Assembly: GCA_032988165.1 (NCBI GenBank)
Contig: JANTQF010000166.1
Coordinates: 1-64,000, forward strand
Reading direction: 5' to 3'
DNA: 64,000 nucleotides
Source: Emmonsiellopsis sp. PD_33
Taxonomy: Eukaryota > Ascomycota > Eurotiomycetes > Onygenales > Ajellomycetaceae
Part shown: in pieces, positions 1-12,054 of the stretch
How positions within the stretch are numbered: position 1 is the first letter of the stretch
How the letters are laid out: each line of letters begins with the position of its first letter
Made by a program: the position numbers and the translations under genes
The notes under the pieces: generated by a model
What the model saw: the letters and a program-made list of their open reading frames with translations, nothing else
Databases searched by the model: none
What the model was told of the DNA's origin: nothing

Positions 1-806
1 CAGAATCCTGGGGTTTCTGACCGTGACATGCTGGAATTGCTTAGTCTCTGGACAATCCAGGGGAACCTTGTTGTGAAAATATGGCGCTATATACACTATC
101 AACAGCCTCAGTGCTGTCATATTTGACGCGCGTCATTACCGCTCACATATTACGCCGTTATCACCGAACACAACGAAACCTGATCCTATCAAATCAGTCG
201 AAAAATGACATCCATACTTTTTACATCCTACATAGTGGTGGACCCCAACTCACATCCACACCCCCCCTCTCCCCCCTTCCTTTTTGAATCATGGGTATAT
301 ACATTCCATCTTCACCAGTGAAATATCCAGGAACCTGGGCAATTTTGATTAAATCAGAAAAACCACTACTAACAACAATTACCCTCCAGCCAACTACATG
401 ACAAACTGTATTTTACCCTTTTCAATGCAGACCATGACCATGAATTAACAGGTACTCAAGCCACCCACCCACCCACTGCCCCTCATTCAGTCCAAAGTCA
501 TTCCTTTCCAAAAGCAACACTCAAACCCACACAGACACAGAATGGGAACCCATCAATCTATCCAGTTCTTATGTAGTTAGCTGGCAAATTTGTCTGTCTG
601 TTTGCTACTGTACCTACCTACCCACCTAATCCTCCTATCAAACCTCCATCTCCATAAACAATTACCAGCTGGAAAGGGGAACCTGGAAGAAGCCTCATAG
701 GGGGCTTGAATCGGTCAACTAATGGTGAATAATTCATTATGTGCATTTCTATTTCAGCGCCACATCATACCAATACCACACAAACACCATCTGCGATGCT
801 TGCAAT

Positions 807-833
807 GTAGGTAGGTAGGTAGGTAGGTAGGTA
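807..833. repeat. (GTAG)n microsatellite
   Basis: About six and a half perfect tandem copies of GTAG, in non-coding DNA. Confidence 0.9.
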
Positions 834-1068
834 AGAAAGAATATGTGCCCAAAAGTGAAAATAGAAAGCAAAATCCCTCCATCTCCATCCCGGGACGTGT
901 CTCACGCCTCCCATCATTATATAGGCTATGATATGACATGCTCTTTGCAGTAAAAAGGGAAAATATGCTATCTATACATACATATCCAAAGGGCGTCCGC
1001 TACCATCCATCCGTCCTCATTTTTTTAAGTAGAAAATGAATATTTTTGTAACATTATGATATATATGC

Positions 1069-1083
1069 AAACACACACACACA
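1069..1083. repeat. (AC)n microsatellite
   Basis: A short run of about seven AC units between two A/T-rich stretches. Confidence 0.85.
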
Positions 1084-1244
1084 GCGTAAAAAGGTAAAAA
1101 AGGAAGAAAAGGAAATCGTAAATAGGGTATCTGTTTACATGACATCGTCGGATACAAAACGCTCCAGCCATTGGCAAGATTTTCTCAACGACCCTTTGAC
1201 AAAAAAGGGGAGGGAGGCAGCAACCAAAAGAAGGAGCAAACCGG

Positions 1245-2340
1245 TCATGGCGTCTCGGGCGGTCCGCCGTTCGTCGTCAGGCTGCCACGGGGAGGGGGGT
1301 CAGCATATGATAACGGGAATGCATCGCCACCGCCTGACTCCGCAGCTTTGCGGAACCCTTCACGCGCGAGCATCGTGTTGAGCACGGCACAGTTATAAGC
1401 GGCCTCCCCGGGCGGCACGACGACGAAGATATATGTGTTATCGGTGAATCGGCCGAGGAAGACGTTAAATTGTGGGGTTTTAGTATGCATGACAAGAAAG
1501 CTTGCTGAGGCTGGTGTTGTGTGTGTATTTCTGGCGGCGCAATGTTTGAACGCCTTCATGATGTTCGAGAGACGCTCGTGCCGGTCGAAGATGGGATTTA
1601 AGCTGCCGACTTCGGACGCTACGGAGGTGACGGTGAGGAAGGTCGAGCGCTCGAATAGTATGACTTCCTCCGCGTCGATTTTCTTCGCGAAGGCGTTGAG
1701 GAATCGTTCGATGACGGAGAGGTTTGGGATGAGTTTGTGGACGATCCCGGCCCACGCCTTGTAAAGGGATTGGTCCCATATACTGCTGCCGAATGTTTCT
1801 ATGGCGAAGGATCCGGATCTTCCGCGGATGAGGGAGGAGCGTTCTTCGTATATCCGTTGTCGATGCTCTGCTTGGATCAGGTCGAGTTTATGGATGAGGC
1901 AAAAGACGAAGGCATTAGGGCTATGTTCCTGGAGGGCGGTTATGATGGAGAAGTAGGTGTCGAGATCGCGCTCGACTTCTCGGGATTCGATGTCGAAGAC
2001 GTAAATGAGCACGGCGACGTCGGAGAAGATATTCTCTCGCTGCGATGCGAGGTAGGTTTCCATAAATGCATCCTGTCTGTAAATGCGCCCACACATCAGC
2101 ACAACAAGCCCATCACTCCGGAAGAAAGGCTTATGCGGAAACTCACCCTCCACAGTCCCATAGGTTCAACGTCAAATTACCCATAAACTTGACATGGCTA
2201 TGCTCGACATCAATCGTCGCCCCAAGCCGTCGCACATCCTTGGCGACATAGTTGCTGAATATAATCGAGCGCATAGACGACTTGCCGGAGCCGCTCTTGC
2301 CCATGAGCAGCACCTTTCTCTTCTTCTTTCGCATATCCAT
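1245..2340 (-). CDS. GTR1: Rag-family small GTPase Gtr1/RagA
   Basis: The spliced protein is 341 aa: exons 2340-2147 and 2076-1245, with an intron from GTGAGT to TTACAG. It matches the Gtr1/RagA family, which forms a heterodimer with Gtr2/RagC on the vacuole or lysosome and relays amino-acid sufficiency to TORC1. Seen directly: a P-loop GKSGSGKS near residues 14-21, the switch region ending WDCGGQD that is read across the splice junction, and HKLD in the position of the G4 NKxD motif. The C-terminal Roadblock-like half is present and ends in a short Pro/Gly-rich tail. Length is close to yeast Gtr1 (about 310 aa) plus that tail. The start is the first ATG; a second in-frame ATG lies two codons later. 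No Gtr2 or EGO partner lies in this window. Confidence 0.93.
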
Positions 2341-3254
2341 GATTGCTTCGGGTAGTCAATGATCCGGTTTCTCTAGTTATCGGCGGTGAAGGCGGGAGGG
2401 GAGCATCGCATCAGTGCGGAGCGAGCAGCGGAAAAGCCAATTGCCGGAGCTTGCCGTCAACTGTTTCTGAATTCACGCTTGGCCATGCAGTCAGGCCATG
2501 GTGGAGTATGATGTTGTACAATTAATTGTGTCCTTCTGCGCTGTGAGAAGAAGACAATCAAACAGTCATTACTGTTATGGTTGAGGTGAAGTCGGGATAA
2601 GTTGGAGTTGGTGATAGTCTCACGTGATTATATTCGCCCCAACGGGCTTGCAGGCGCATTACTTTTGCAATATTGGTTGACTCTTTGGTCTTACAAGTTT
2701 TTGAGTTATTCATGGAAAGGTAGGTTTGGTTAGCATCCATGGATAATATGATGCGGGTATCACTCTACGAGTATGTAACAGTGCTTTCTAGGAGGGGGTT
2801 CAGAGTGATGAAGAAAAGACGGATCTTGAACAGACAGCTATACGCGATCTTCTCTCATACTATTTATGTCAAACCAATCCCCCCGGGCTCTCAAAATCCA
2901 TTCCAAAATTAAAAACATATCAATGCCATTGTTCATAATCGCATGTTTCGTCAGATATCTAAACTCTCCAAACCAATGCCCCTTGTAGATATTACGCAGA
3001 AGGCATCCTGCATCAAACTCTTATTATGCAAATCCAAAAATGGGCGGTAACGAAATGGTTCAAAAATAAGTTGGGGAGAATGCCAGAAGGCTGAAAGCAG
3101 CGAGATGCAAAAGTGGAAGTACATGGAGAAGGAGAAGGCTCGCCGAATGGGTTCCCCGTGAAGGTATCATAAAGTAGGTTAAATAATAACAAATGCCAGG
3201 TCAATGGAAGCAAAAGGTCGTGAAATGGGGAGAAGGTGGAAAAGAAGAGGAGAC
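2341..3254. other. Intergenic between GTR1 and URC4
   Basis: About 0.9 kb with no convincing coding sequence. It should contain the promoter of the minus-strand GTR1 gene at its left and the 3' UTR of the minus-strand URC4 gene at its right. Confidence 0.6.
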
Positions 3255-4951
3255 CTAGAAGACGGTCCCGTCGGAGAGAATCATGATAGGAGGCTCTTTG
3301 GTGTTCGGTCGAGAGACTTCCGCAATTTCACGGCCTCCCTATAAGGATGCATTAGTTGTATTCCAAGACGCTGAAAGAGTGTGCATTCTTACCTTCCAAG
3401 TTCCAGCTTCAAGCATCTGGGCAAGAGACAATCGGTGGCCCTCCCCTAGGCCCAGTATATTGTTGACTTCTTCATGCAGCTCGTCAAGTAACCCGACTGT
3501 GAGAGCCCTCCACTCCACTATCACATCATCATCCGCCGTGAAAAGAGGGACCACTTCCACGTTAGGCTGGCCTTTTTTCATAGCGTTGGTTCTATAGTTT
3601 TCCAGTCCTCGTTCGAGGTCCGCAGATTTAAGGGTTAATAGGCCCATATCAATGAGAAGGCCGCCATTCCGATATTCAGGCAATCCTGTCAGGAGTTCGG
3701 TTCCAGAAAATTGAACGTTCATAACCCGTGTCATAGGCACCATGAGCGAGTAGCAAAGCCATTGTGTCAATTTGTGAAATGGGGCAATGCTCTCCCATGC
3801 TTTTGCTGGTGGAGATGAGGGTAGAGTAGAGCATCGCCACGCATCTCCAATAGAGACACCATCGATCTGGGTACGGGAGGGAGGCCAGATAGGTGACAGG
3901 CCATCCATAAGGACTGACCATAGCACAGGAACGGAAATGATAGGGACAGATGATGCGAGTGTTGAGGGATGCGAAAGGAGATAGTCTGCAAGTATAGTTA
4001 GCATCGTGATACGAGTGGCTGTGCGGAGATCAAGGTAAATGCCGTACCAAGCATATTCCCTGGCCGTGCATCAACACCAAAAAGTTCCTGGTTGTTCAAT
4101 GCTTCCGACAATCTGCTTAATAGTCCCGCCCGACCCTCGACTCCAGCCAAGGGATTATTCTCGGAATGCTGCATTCCCTTTGCGAGGGTCTCAGCAGTGA
4201 GCTTTTTCAGGCCTGCACCGTCCACCTGGCAGGGTTCTGTAGGATCGCTACTGAACAAGCCGGCCTTGAACATTTCCAAACTTGCGACTGCAAGACCTTC
4301 ACTTCTTCGGTAGATTTTGCCTGATTCCTTCGACTTGTATGACCATTTGTTCCCGGATCCAGCGTCCAACAAAACTGATACAAGGAAGAGGTCGATCAAT
4401 CTTCTTGTCCGCTCGAAGGTGTCAATCGAGCTTGGCCATGACTGGAGAAGCTGGTTGACGCGGGGTCTCCCCCCAACGTCGAAATGTTGCCAGCGACCAT
4501 GAGGGGGGATGGTATGATAGTCTGGGGCATAATCACGCTGGACACGAGTAGATCAGCATAAGACCTCGTATATAACGATAAGCACCGTAGAACGCAGCCA
4601 ACGCACCTTGATAATGGACACAACATATTGGGCGGTTTCTCTGAATTTGCTGGAATCCACATCGAAATGCTGCAGCTGGTTTCTCCTCGCCTTCTCCAGG
4701 ACCAGGCGCGATCTCTGGCGCACCGCATGGATGCTGCGGAGGTAAGCGGCCGGGTCGAGGTTTGGGTCTGGGGGCGGCGGGATTGGGAGCTCTGGAATGG
4801 GGCCAGACAAGCCATTGCCGGACTTCATGGACATGGGGATTTTCAGCGAAGCATTCGACGTCCTCGCACTGCTCGTAGTCATAAAGGAATCGCGCTCATC
4901 GACGTCGTTGCCGACGGACGGCTTGGAGTCTTTGCGCTTGAACAGACCCAT
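3255..4951 (-). CDS. URC4: DUF1688 / uracil catabolism protein 4
   Basis: Four exons (4951-4607, 4537-4048, 3985-3393, 3338-3255) give 503 aa. The protein belongs to DUF1688, named Urc4 in yeasts, which is required for growth on uracil as nitrogen source in the URC pyrimidine-degradation pathway; its exact reaction is not settled. Seen: the N-terminal segment with PDPNLDPAAYLRSIHAVR, the conserved block RDYAPDYHTIPPHGRWQHFD, the mid-domain GSGNKWSYKS, and the family-typical C-terminus ending ILSDGTVF. All three introns are GT..AG and keep frame. The chosen ATG has an ideal context (ACCATGG). The frame stays open about 80 codons upstream to 5191, but that part is low-complexity and looks like leader. 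No other URC gene is nearby. Confidence 0.9.
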
Positions 4952-7900
4952 GGTAAAGCGCCGGGAGGGAGCCAGATTGGAGGCAGGGAGCAGGTTCCAG
5001 CAATCAGCGGCAGACGCAGTAGTGGAGAACTGGCAAACGTGGACAAGGAGGCGGCAGAAAGGAATATGAGGAGAGATGGAGGAGAGAAGAGAGAGAAGAG
5101 AAGAGAGGGTGGTGGAGGCGGAGACAGTCAGCCAGTCGGTAGTGGGGGGAGGCTCAAGGAGTCGGCCACCGCAGCCAAGGGGCGACTTCACCTCTCCAGA
5201 TCCAACCTCATCGTTCCCGCTACGACGACGACATTCCTACTCTCCACCTAGTCTAGTCTGGGTGCAATCTCGGCCGGCGAGGAAATATTTGTCGCTGTGA
5301 ACCCTGCCAATCCCGGCCAGCGCTTCGACCTCCGTTAACTCTCGTCTTCTCGAAGGCTTCGGCGCTGTCAGTGAACGCGCACAGTAACGTTACCACAGGG
5401 CTCGGGTTACTCCTGACCTGGTCCATGAATGTCCTCTCGTCACGCCATTGTTAGTCTGTTTAAAGGATTGCCTTGCCCCTGAGATGGAGCGGATACGATC
5501 TTACGAGCAACGCCGGCTGTTGAACCACGGCGAGCAACAAATGGCCGGCAAGTACGAGACGCAACCTTCAGGAACGCCAGCGGGCGAATCTGGGATCCAG
5601 TCTTTGCTGCGCTTGGTTGTCCCCAAAAGTGGTGTCTAGTGGAGCATAAGATTTCGACTCAAGCAGTTTCGGGGTAAGCTGCGGCGGCTGGACCCTTGGA
5701 CTATGGGCCTCCTCTGTCGCTTCGAAGTTCGTGCCGCCAGTGGCAACCTTTCATCCAAGGCTCAGAGGGATGCTAGGCAGCTGGTTTCTCATCCGTGCAA
5801 GCGACACTACGACCCGTTGATATGAAAGATACAAACCAGAAGACAGCAAAGAAAATATTCCGAAAAGGCCGATCTGAGTGATCAGCATTCCAGTTTGTTC
5901 TACGATACCTATCCGCTCTCCCAATCACAGCTAGTGGATATTGAATGCTAGAGGGGCAACATCGAACTTCCAGTTTGCAGCAGAGTATCAATTATCGACT
6001 GGCATATTTCGGAAGCCCCGAATCACGACCGAATTGGTTTTGCACAAACAAGAAAACATTCGGTGTTATTTTACAACTGCACTAGTTTAACAAAGGCTTG
6101 GTTTGGGTTTGGCCTTCCACATGCACCAGACGCTACATATTTTACCAGCCGTGAATGGGGATCATCCTCGATCCTAACCCTTCTAAGAAGAAAACCCCTC
6201 AGAGGGGAGATAGAAGATACTACCAAAGATAGTGTTATCTGCAAGGGACGGACTGGGTGGCAGGGTTGCGTCCTTGGAGGCGGACCATCAATTTCCGCGC
6301 GAGCCAGGGCGGAGGTGACAACTTTTACTCCTGGATGTGGCAGGCTGGCAGGAGGCGGCGGCTCGCCCCCAAACTCGCTAGAACACTTGGAATGTTCTTT
6401 TTGGCACGTCCCCATTTTCACATGAAGTTGAGTCTTGACCAGAGGCTCAGAGCCAAGGCGGCGCCTATTATTGGTTTATTCTAGCATCATTTTCTGCTGA
6501 TGCAGGACATGGAGTCTGGCACTGACGGTGACTGGCCCCTGGGCCCTGGGACTCCTGCCACTGTGGCACAGGCATTATCGCTGGTCCATAACCGAGAGCG
6601 GGCAGATCACTGCGTACCGTTCCGTGGAACCTGTTTCTGAAGGATCAACATGCCGCCAGCTCAGCCTCCAGGGGTATCGTAACAAGCGCGACGTTTTTTG
6701 CATGGGGTAAGGGCTCACAGAAAGATTTTTTTACCAGACAAAAGACTGTTAAAATATATTATGGACAAGCTCTTCTATCCAATCCTTGGGAGCGACGCTT
6801 TTCATGGGGTCATGTTGATCAACACATGATATGTCGATGCGACGATGCCTCAATCCGAATCTGTTTTCGCGCTAACCGCTTTTTTAGCCACCCGGCTTCG
6901 GCACTTGCTTTTGGCGTCCGCCAATGTTGCATACATGAGTTGGCCAGCTTCTGTGACCTGCCAAAAAAGCTATGTTGGACTGCGTACGGATACAGGTGTA
7001 TGCACTCGGACAGCACATTCCAGATATTGAGTGATTATTGCTCGCTAAGCTCTTCAATGCTACAGAGAGCGCCAAAACCTTCATAGAGCCAAGAAAAAAA
7101 AGATTCCAGAAATCAAACCCACAACCCGCTGACATTTTTTTGTCTTGGACATAGGGGGAAAAGTTTGCTGTCCTCCGGTCGAGCTAGCCAGGTGTGTTGG
7201 GTGAGCGGCATCCTTCCGTCCCGAATCCCTCCTGAGAGACGCCGGTCAGCCAACCGGGAGTCTCCCCAGGGCCGTGGAGCCGGAGGGCACTACATGCAAT
7301 TCTGGCCTTTGCTCCACTTCGGCAGTGGTAAAATCGATGGATATTCTCCAGTTTCAAGTTTTTCTGGACTCTGTCTGCCTGCCTTCTGCCTCTTCCCGCT
7401 CTATCTTTGACCTCCCCTGTTTATCATTCCCCTTTAAAGCTTTCGCATGCTCCCGTATCCAGGACCGTGGAATAAACTAATGGAAGATGGCTGTTCTATG
7501 GTCTGATGGTTTCACGCCTTCGGGTATTTGGGGATGAATAGGCTATCCAACCGCATGTTGAAGGCTAAGTAGCATGTGAAGAAGATATTGTTTGGACCGG
7601 AAGCATTTCCCGAGAGTCTCTGGGACTTGGATTATCACTGTCAAAAGCAATTGAAGCTGGGGTTGATCTATGTAACTACCCCTGCCTCGAGCATGAGCTT
7701 TCGGCCGCAATAATTGTTGGTGTGAACTTTATATAAACAGGGAACAGTTGCCGCGTTTCATGCCGGGAAACAAAGTATCCTTTGCACGCCAATCATGGCC
7801 TTTTATTATGGTAGCTACGGCTGGACGACCTTTTTCTCTGTGGGGCTTTTGAAGCCGAGGCTTTCTTGAGCTTACAGCGATGCGGATGGAGCCAGCAATG

Positions 7901-8489
7901 CACGCATATGACTGAGATTCCCCGATGAAAGTTGATGCTCAAATGCAAACCACATAACAGGAGAGTGGAGGATTTCATATCTGGCTAGACCAATGCCCCT
8001 TCTCTCTCCCTCAAAATGCAACTCAGGGGAAGGGATGGATGAATCTTGGAGAAGCCGTCCAATCAGACGCCGCGCCCGGATTAATAAAACTCCGTGCCAA
8101 GACTGACAACATCACATGACTACTTTCAATGGCAAACTGCGCTAGTCCGAAACGAGCGTCACTCCAGACTCCAATTCAAGCTGGTGAAGCTGATAGAAAC
8201 CAGCATTCATTGTGTCTGACATTGACTGCGGACAATTATTCTAGTGAAGCAGCAGGGCTGTTATACTCTCTCTCCCTTGGTGCTTCATATGTGGTTCATG
8301 TTAGCTGATGCCTCCCCGCACCTGACAGACATTCGTTTTCGACAGGTAGGCATATAGATCCGCCCCTCCTGGACAAGCCAGAGTCGATGGAATGGGAGGC
8401 CCTCTATCCTGCATTGCGCGCAAAGTCTTTGATGAGATCTATCTGACCATCCTAAACTCTAGGGACGAATAAGCGCAAGTTGAAGCACC
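4952..8489. other. Gene-poor 3.5 kb intergenic region
   Basis: No open frame shows family resemblance or plausible splicing. Overlapping frames on both strands near 6063-6425 look random. A TATA-like element (TTATATAAAC, 7729-7738) stands 57 bases before an ATG at 7795 that opens a 24-codon frame ending at 7869. This is the only gene-like signal and is weak. The left end is the pyrimidine-rich leader and promoter of URC4; the right end is the SWA2 promoter. Confidence 0.5.
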
Positions 8490-11402
8490 ATGGACAACTT
8501 ATCCGGGCGCGGGTGGACTCCCGCTTCCGCGCCCCAGGCGAATAGACCACCTCCTATGGGCTCGCACTCAGTATTCTCCGACCTACGGCCTACCCCTCCT
8601 ATGTCCGGACGATCGACCCCTCTCTCAGGTCCCTCAGCGCAGTCGAAACCCCCTTCCAAATCCACCACACCGGCTAATGATAGCTTCGCCAACCTTGTAT
8701 CGTTCAACTCCAACACCTCGGGAAAAAAGCTTTCACTACTCGAACAACAAAAGCAGCTGGAGGAACAGAAGGCTCGACAGGAAGCAGAGAAAAGGGCACA
8801 GCTAGGAGTATACGAGGGAGGAAGCAATGCGCCGTTTTGGAATCCTTTGGAAAAACCGCGGACGACGGGATCTCCTGCACCGGGGAGAGCGGGAGATGGG
8901 ATTCCTCAATTTTCGCCTCCGGGGTCTGGCCTAGGCGCGCCACGAAATACATTATCAGAACACCACTCCTTAGTTGAGCTTGATGATGAGGATGATATAC
9001 TTGCCGCCTTCAATGCGTCCGCCCCCGTTGATGCATCCACGAACTTTCCCGTGCCTAGTTCCAGCATATCGTCGCGTAACACGCCTAATACGCAGCCCGC
9101 CGGGTCGACTCTGCCGGCTGTGAACTCAGCTTCGTTGTTGGACGGTGACAATGATGACCTGTTCGGGTTTGGAGAGCCCAAGCCGAATAGTGCGCCACCT
9201 CCAGCAACCACCAACGAAATTGATGATGAGGATGATATTTTTGGACTGCTCGGGGATCAGAAACCAGACGTCCGTAGTGCCCCTGCACACGAACTTCGTG
9301 AACCTTCGAAGAGCCCGTCTCCACCCGTGTCCGGAAAAGATAAATATATTGCTGAGCTGGTAGATATGGGATTTCCCGCGGACAAGGCCAGCGAGGCGCT
9401 CGCTGCGACGGAGTCTGGAACGGACGTTCCAGCTGCTGTTGGCTGGCTACTTAACCAGGCTCATGCTGAGGCGAAAGAAAAGGCAAAGGCCAAAGGTGGT
9501 AGACCAATGGAGGATCAGTGGTCGGATACGAGTCGTGAACGGAGTTCTGACCGGAGACACCCAGAACAGCGGGGGGGCGATGGTGTGCCTGCATGGATGC
9601 GAAATGAAGAACGATCTCGTTCCGCCAGCGACCGTACCTCAAGTAGAAGTCCCGCTACCGCCGAAAAAGATGCGGCCATATTAGCGGCGGAATTCGGGAA
9701 TAACCTTTTCAAATCTGCTAATTCCCTTTGGAAGAGCGGAACGAAAAAGATGCAACAGGCAGTACAGGAATTTAACGCACCGTCCGATCCACATCAGCCA
9801 CGTTGGATGAGAGAAGCTGCAGGGGTATCGGAGCCGACACATCCTGATGCTCGAAAAAGCCCCCCGAAACAGACGCAACGGCCTACCAAGGAGAGCAGCT
9901 TTACCGATGAAGCGATGTTACTTGAAGTAGATTCACGCCCTACCAAACCATCCCGCCCACGCGAACAACCTCCACCTTCAAGACCTGAAGCTTTCAGAAA
10001 TAGTCCTCCCCAGGTTCCAACTCAGAGGGATATGCGGGCACCAGTAAGGGAGGATCGAGCTATTCCTGCCCAAATGCCAGGCTACCGGGATATGCGGGCA
10101 CCGGCCAGAGAAGACCCAAGGGGGCGGCTAGCTCGCCTGAATGCAGAGGAAGAGGCGTCACAAGCCTATATCAGCCCTGCAAGGAGAAGAAAAGCGGCAG
10201 CCAACCAGCCAATATCAGAATCGCAACCTAACTTGCTAGGGGGCTCCGGCGCACCCCGCCAGCCTGCCCGTCCTGCGACTACGGCACCCGTTGCTAGACC
10301 ACAGCCAACTCGGCCATCAGCGCCCATACCAGTCCGACCCAAAGCTCCACCACGAGAGATCCCTCAGGTTTCCGCATCCGTGCTTGCGTCGTCACACCAA
10401 TATCGCCAAAAGGGATCAGAAGCCTTCAAGAGGGGCGACTATGGCGCGGCTCATGCGTCATATTCTAGCGCCCTCTCTCAACTTCCACCTAAACACCCCA
10501 TCACTATTGTCATCCTATGCAACCGTGCCCTCACCGGCCTCAAGGTCGGCGAACCAAAATCCGCAATAAACGATGCCGACACAGCCATATCCATCATCGG
10601 CCCTTCAAGAGGCGAATCCGAAAAGATCGACCTCGGAAACGGCGAGCCAAGCAAGGACATGCGCGAGTTCTACGGCAAAGCATTAATGAGAAAGGCAGAG
10701 GCCCTCGAACAACTCGAGCGATGGGCAGATGCCGCCAAGATCTGGCGTGATGCCGTCGAGGCAGGCCACGGAGGCAGCACAAGTATCCAGGGACGAAACA
10801 GATGCGAGAAGGCCGCTGGTGTAAGCCAAACCGGTTCCCGAGCATCAACACCCGCTGCACCCGCCCGCCCCGCACAGCCCAAGAAGACCCCAGCACCCGC
10901 CAGACCTGCCGCCCGTCCAGCGGTTGCCACTCCTGCGAAGTCAACGGAGGCAGTCGATCGACTCCGCGCAGCGAACGAGGCAGCGGATCGAGCTGATAAT
11001 GAAAAATTCGCCCTTGCTGATTCTGTCGATGCGCGACTAACGGCCTGGAAGGGCGGGAAGCAGGATAACCTGCGGGCGCTTTTGGCTAGTTTGGACGGCG
11101 TGTTGTGGCCGGAGGCCGGGTGGAAGAAGATTAGCATGGCGGAGTTAGTGTTGCCAAATAAGGTGAAAGTGCAGTATATGAAGGGGATTGCGAAGGTGCA
11201 TCCGGATAAGGTTCGTTTCTCAACTTTTCCCGCCCTTTTCGGCGGGCGGAATGGCTTTTCAAGTATTGTGTTTGCTAACAGTTTCGGTTTTCCCTTCTAG
11301 ATTCCTGTTAATGCTACAACAGAGCAGAAGATGATAGCCGGGGCTGTCTTCAGCACGTTGAACGAGGCGTGGGATAAATTCAAGCGGGAGAACGGGCTAT
11401 AA
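8490..11402 (+). CDS. SWA2: Auxilin-like clathrin uncoating factor Swa2
   Basis: Exons 8490-11210 and 11301-11402 give 940 aa. The architecture is that of fungal Swa2/auxilin, the J-protein that recruits Hsp70 to strip clathrin from vesicles. Order: a disordered N-terminus with acidic motifs (DDILAAF, LLDGD, DDLFGF, DDIFGLL) that resemble clathrin or adaptor boxes; a UBA domain around residues 284-325 (ELVDMGFPADKA); a long basic, Pro-rich linker with a repeated YRDMRAPxRED unit; TPR repeats around 630-765; and a C-terminal J domain (about 870-940) with the HPD triad at 904-906. The single intron falls directly after HPDK, so without splicing the protein loses the last third of its J domain. 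The start has a strong context (CACCATGG). It is larger than yeast Swa2 (668 aa), mainly in the linkers. Confidence 0.93.
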
Positions 11403-12054
11403 TTCTGGCCTATCCTGTCGGCCAACCAACCATCACCACGACCACTTATTTATTTTTGCTCTTCGAGACGGTCCCCGTTTACCCCATGCATTTTGCGTAT
11501 ATAGCTGCTTTCTTCCCCTTTCACATTAACCTTGGCCTTAGCTGATTTTGATTTTGTTTATACCTCTGCATTCTGGTTTGGTTTTCTGCACCAACCAATC
11601 CAATCCCCTGATATACCACGCCCCAATTAAAGAAAGATGATTGTTTCTTTAGTGTTTGTTTTCCTAGCTTATGGTCGATAGCCGCTTGTGTAAATAGAAC
11701 GTTGAGCGTTTTTCTTAATATTCTTTTTTGCGATGAATTAATGAGATGACAATAGAGAGATTTATGCGTTGATTTTCTTTTCTTTGGCTTCCTGATGGAA
11801 GAAAGGCCTGGACTGTCAAGGTTAACTAAGTATTTTAGATGGATGGCTTGAAACCTATCATGCAAGCGACACGGGAGGGATCTATCAATTTACTCGAGAT
11901 TCCACTCATACAAAAGCGAAATGGACAGCGCGTTGGTTATCATCATTGATAGCATTATTATATTCACCATGCTCCCTACCCAAACCAGCTAAATATGCGA
12001 AAACTCTCGCGCATACATGCAAAGATGTCCAATATAAACTACTATACAACGGCA
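11403..12054. other. 3' intergenic between convergent SWA2 and TRM61
   Basis: A 652-base stretch between two convergent gene ends. It is AT-rich and holds no coding sequence I can support; it is expected to contain both 3' UTRs and polyadenylation sites. Confidence 0.6.

Larger units (their letters stand above)
1..1244. other. Intergenic, left edge, no gene seen
   Basis: No reading frame here has coding character or splice structure. The stretch is AT-rich and holds two microsatellites (listed separately). It lies 3' of the GTR1-like gene, so its right end should contain that gene's 3' UTR. Confidence 0.6.

Noticed and set aside
4952..5191. 80-residue N-terminal extension of Urc4
   Set aside because: Low-complexity sequence, and the ATG at 4951 has an ACCATGG context followed by the family sequence.
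6063..6425. Overlapping 120- and 116-codon frames on both strands
   Set aside because: Perfectly opposed frames without domain likeness or splice structure; treated as chance.
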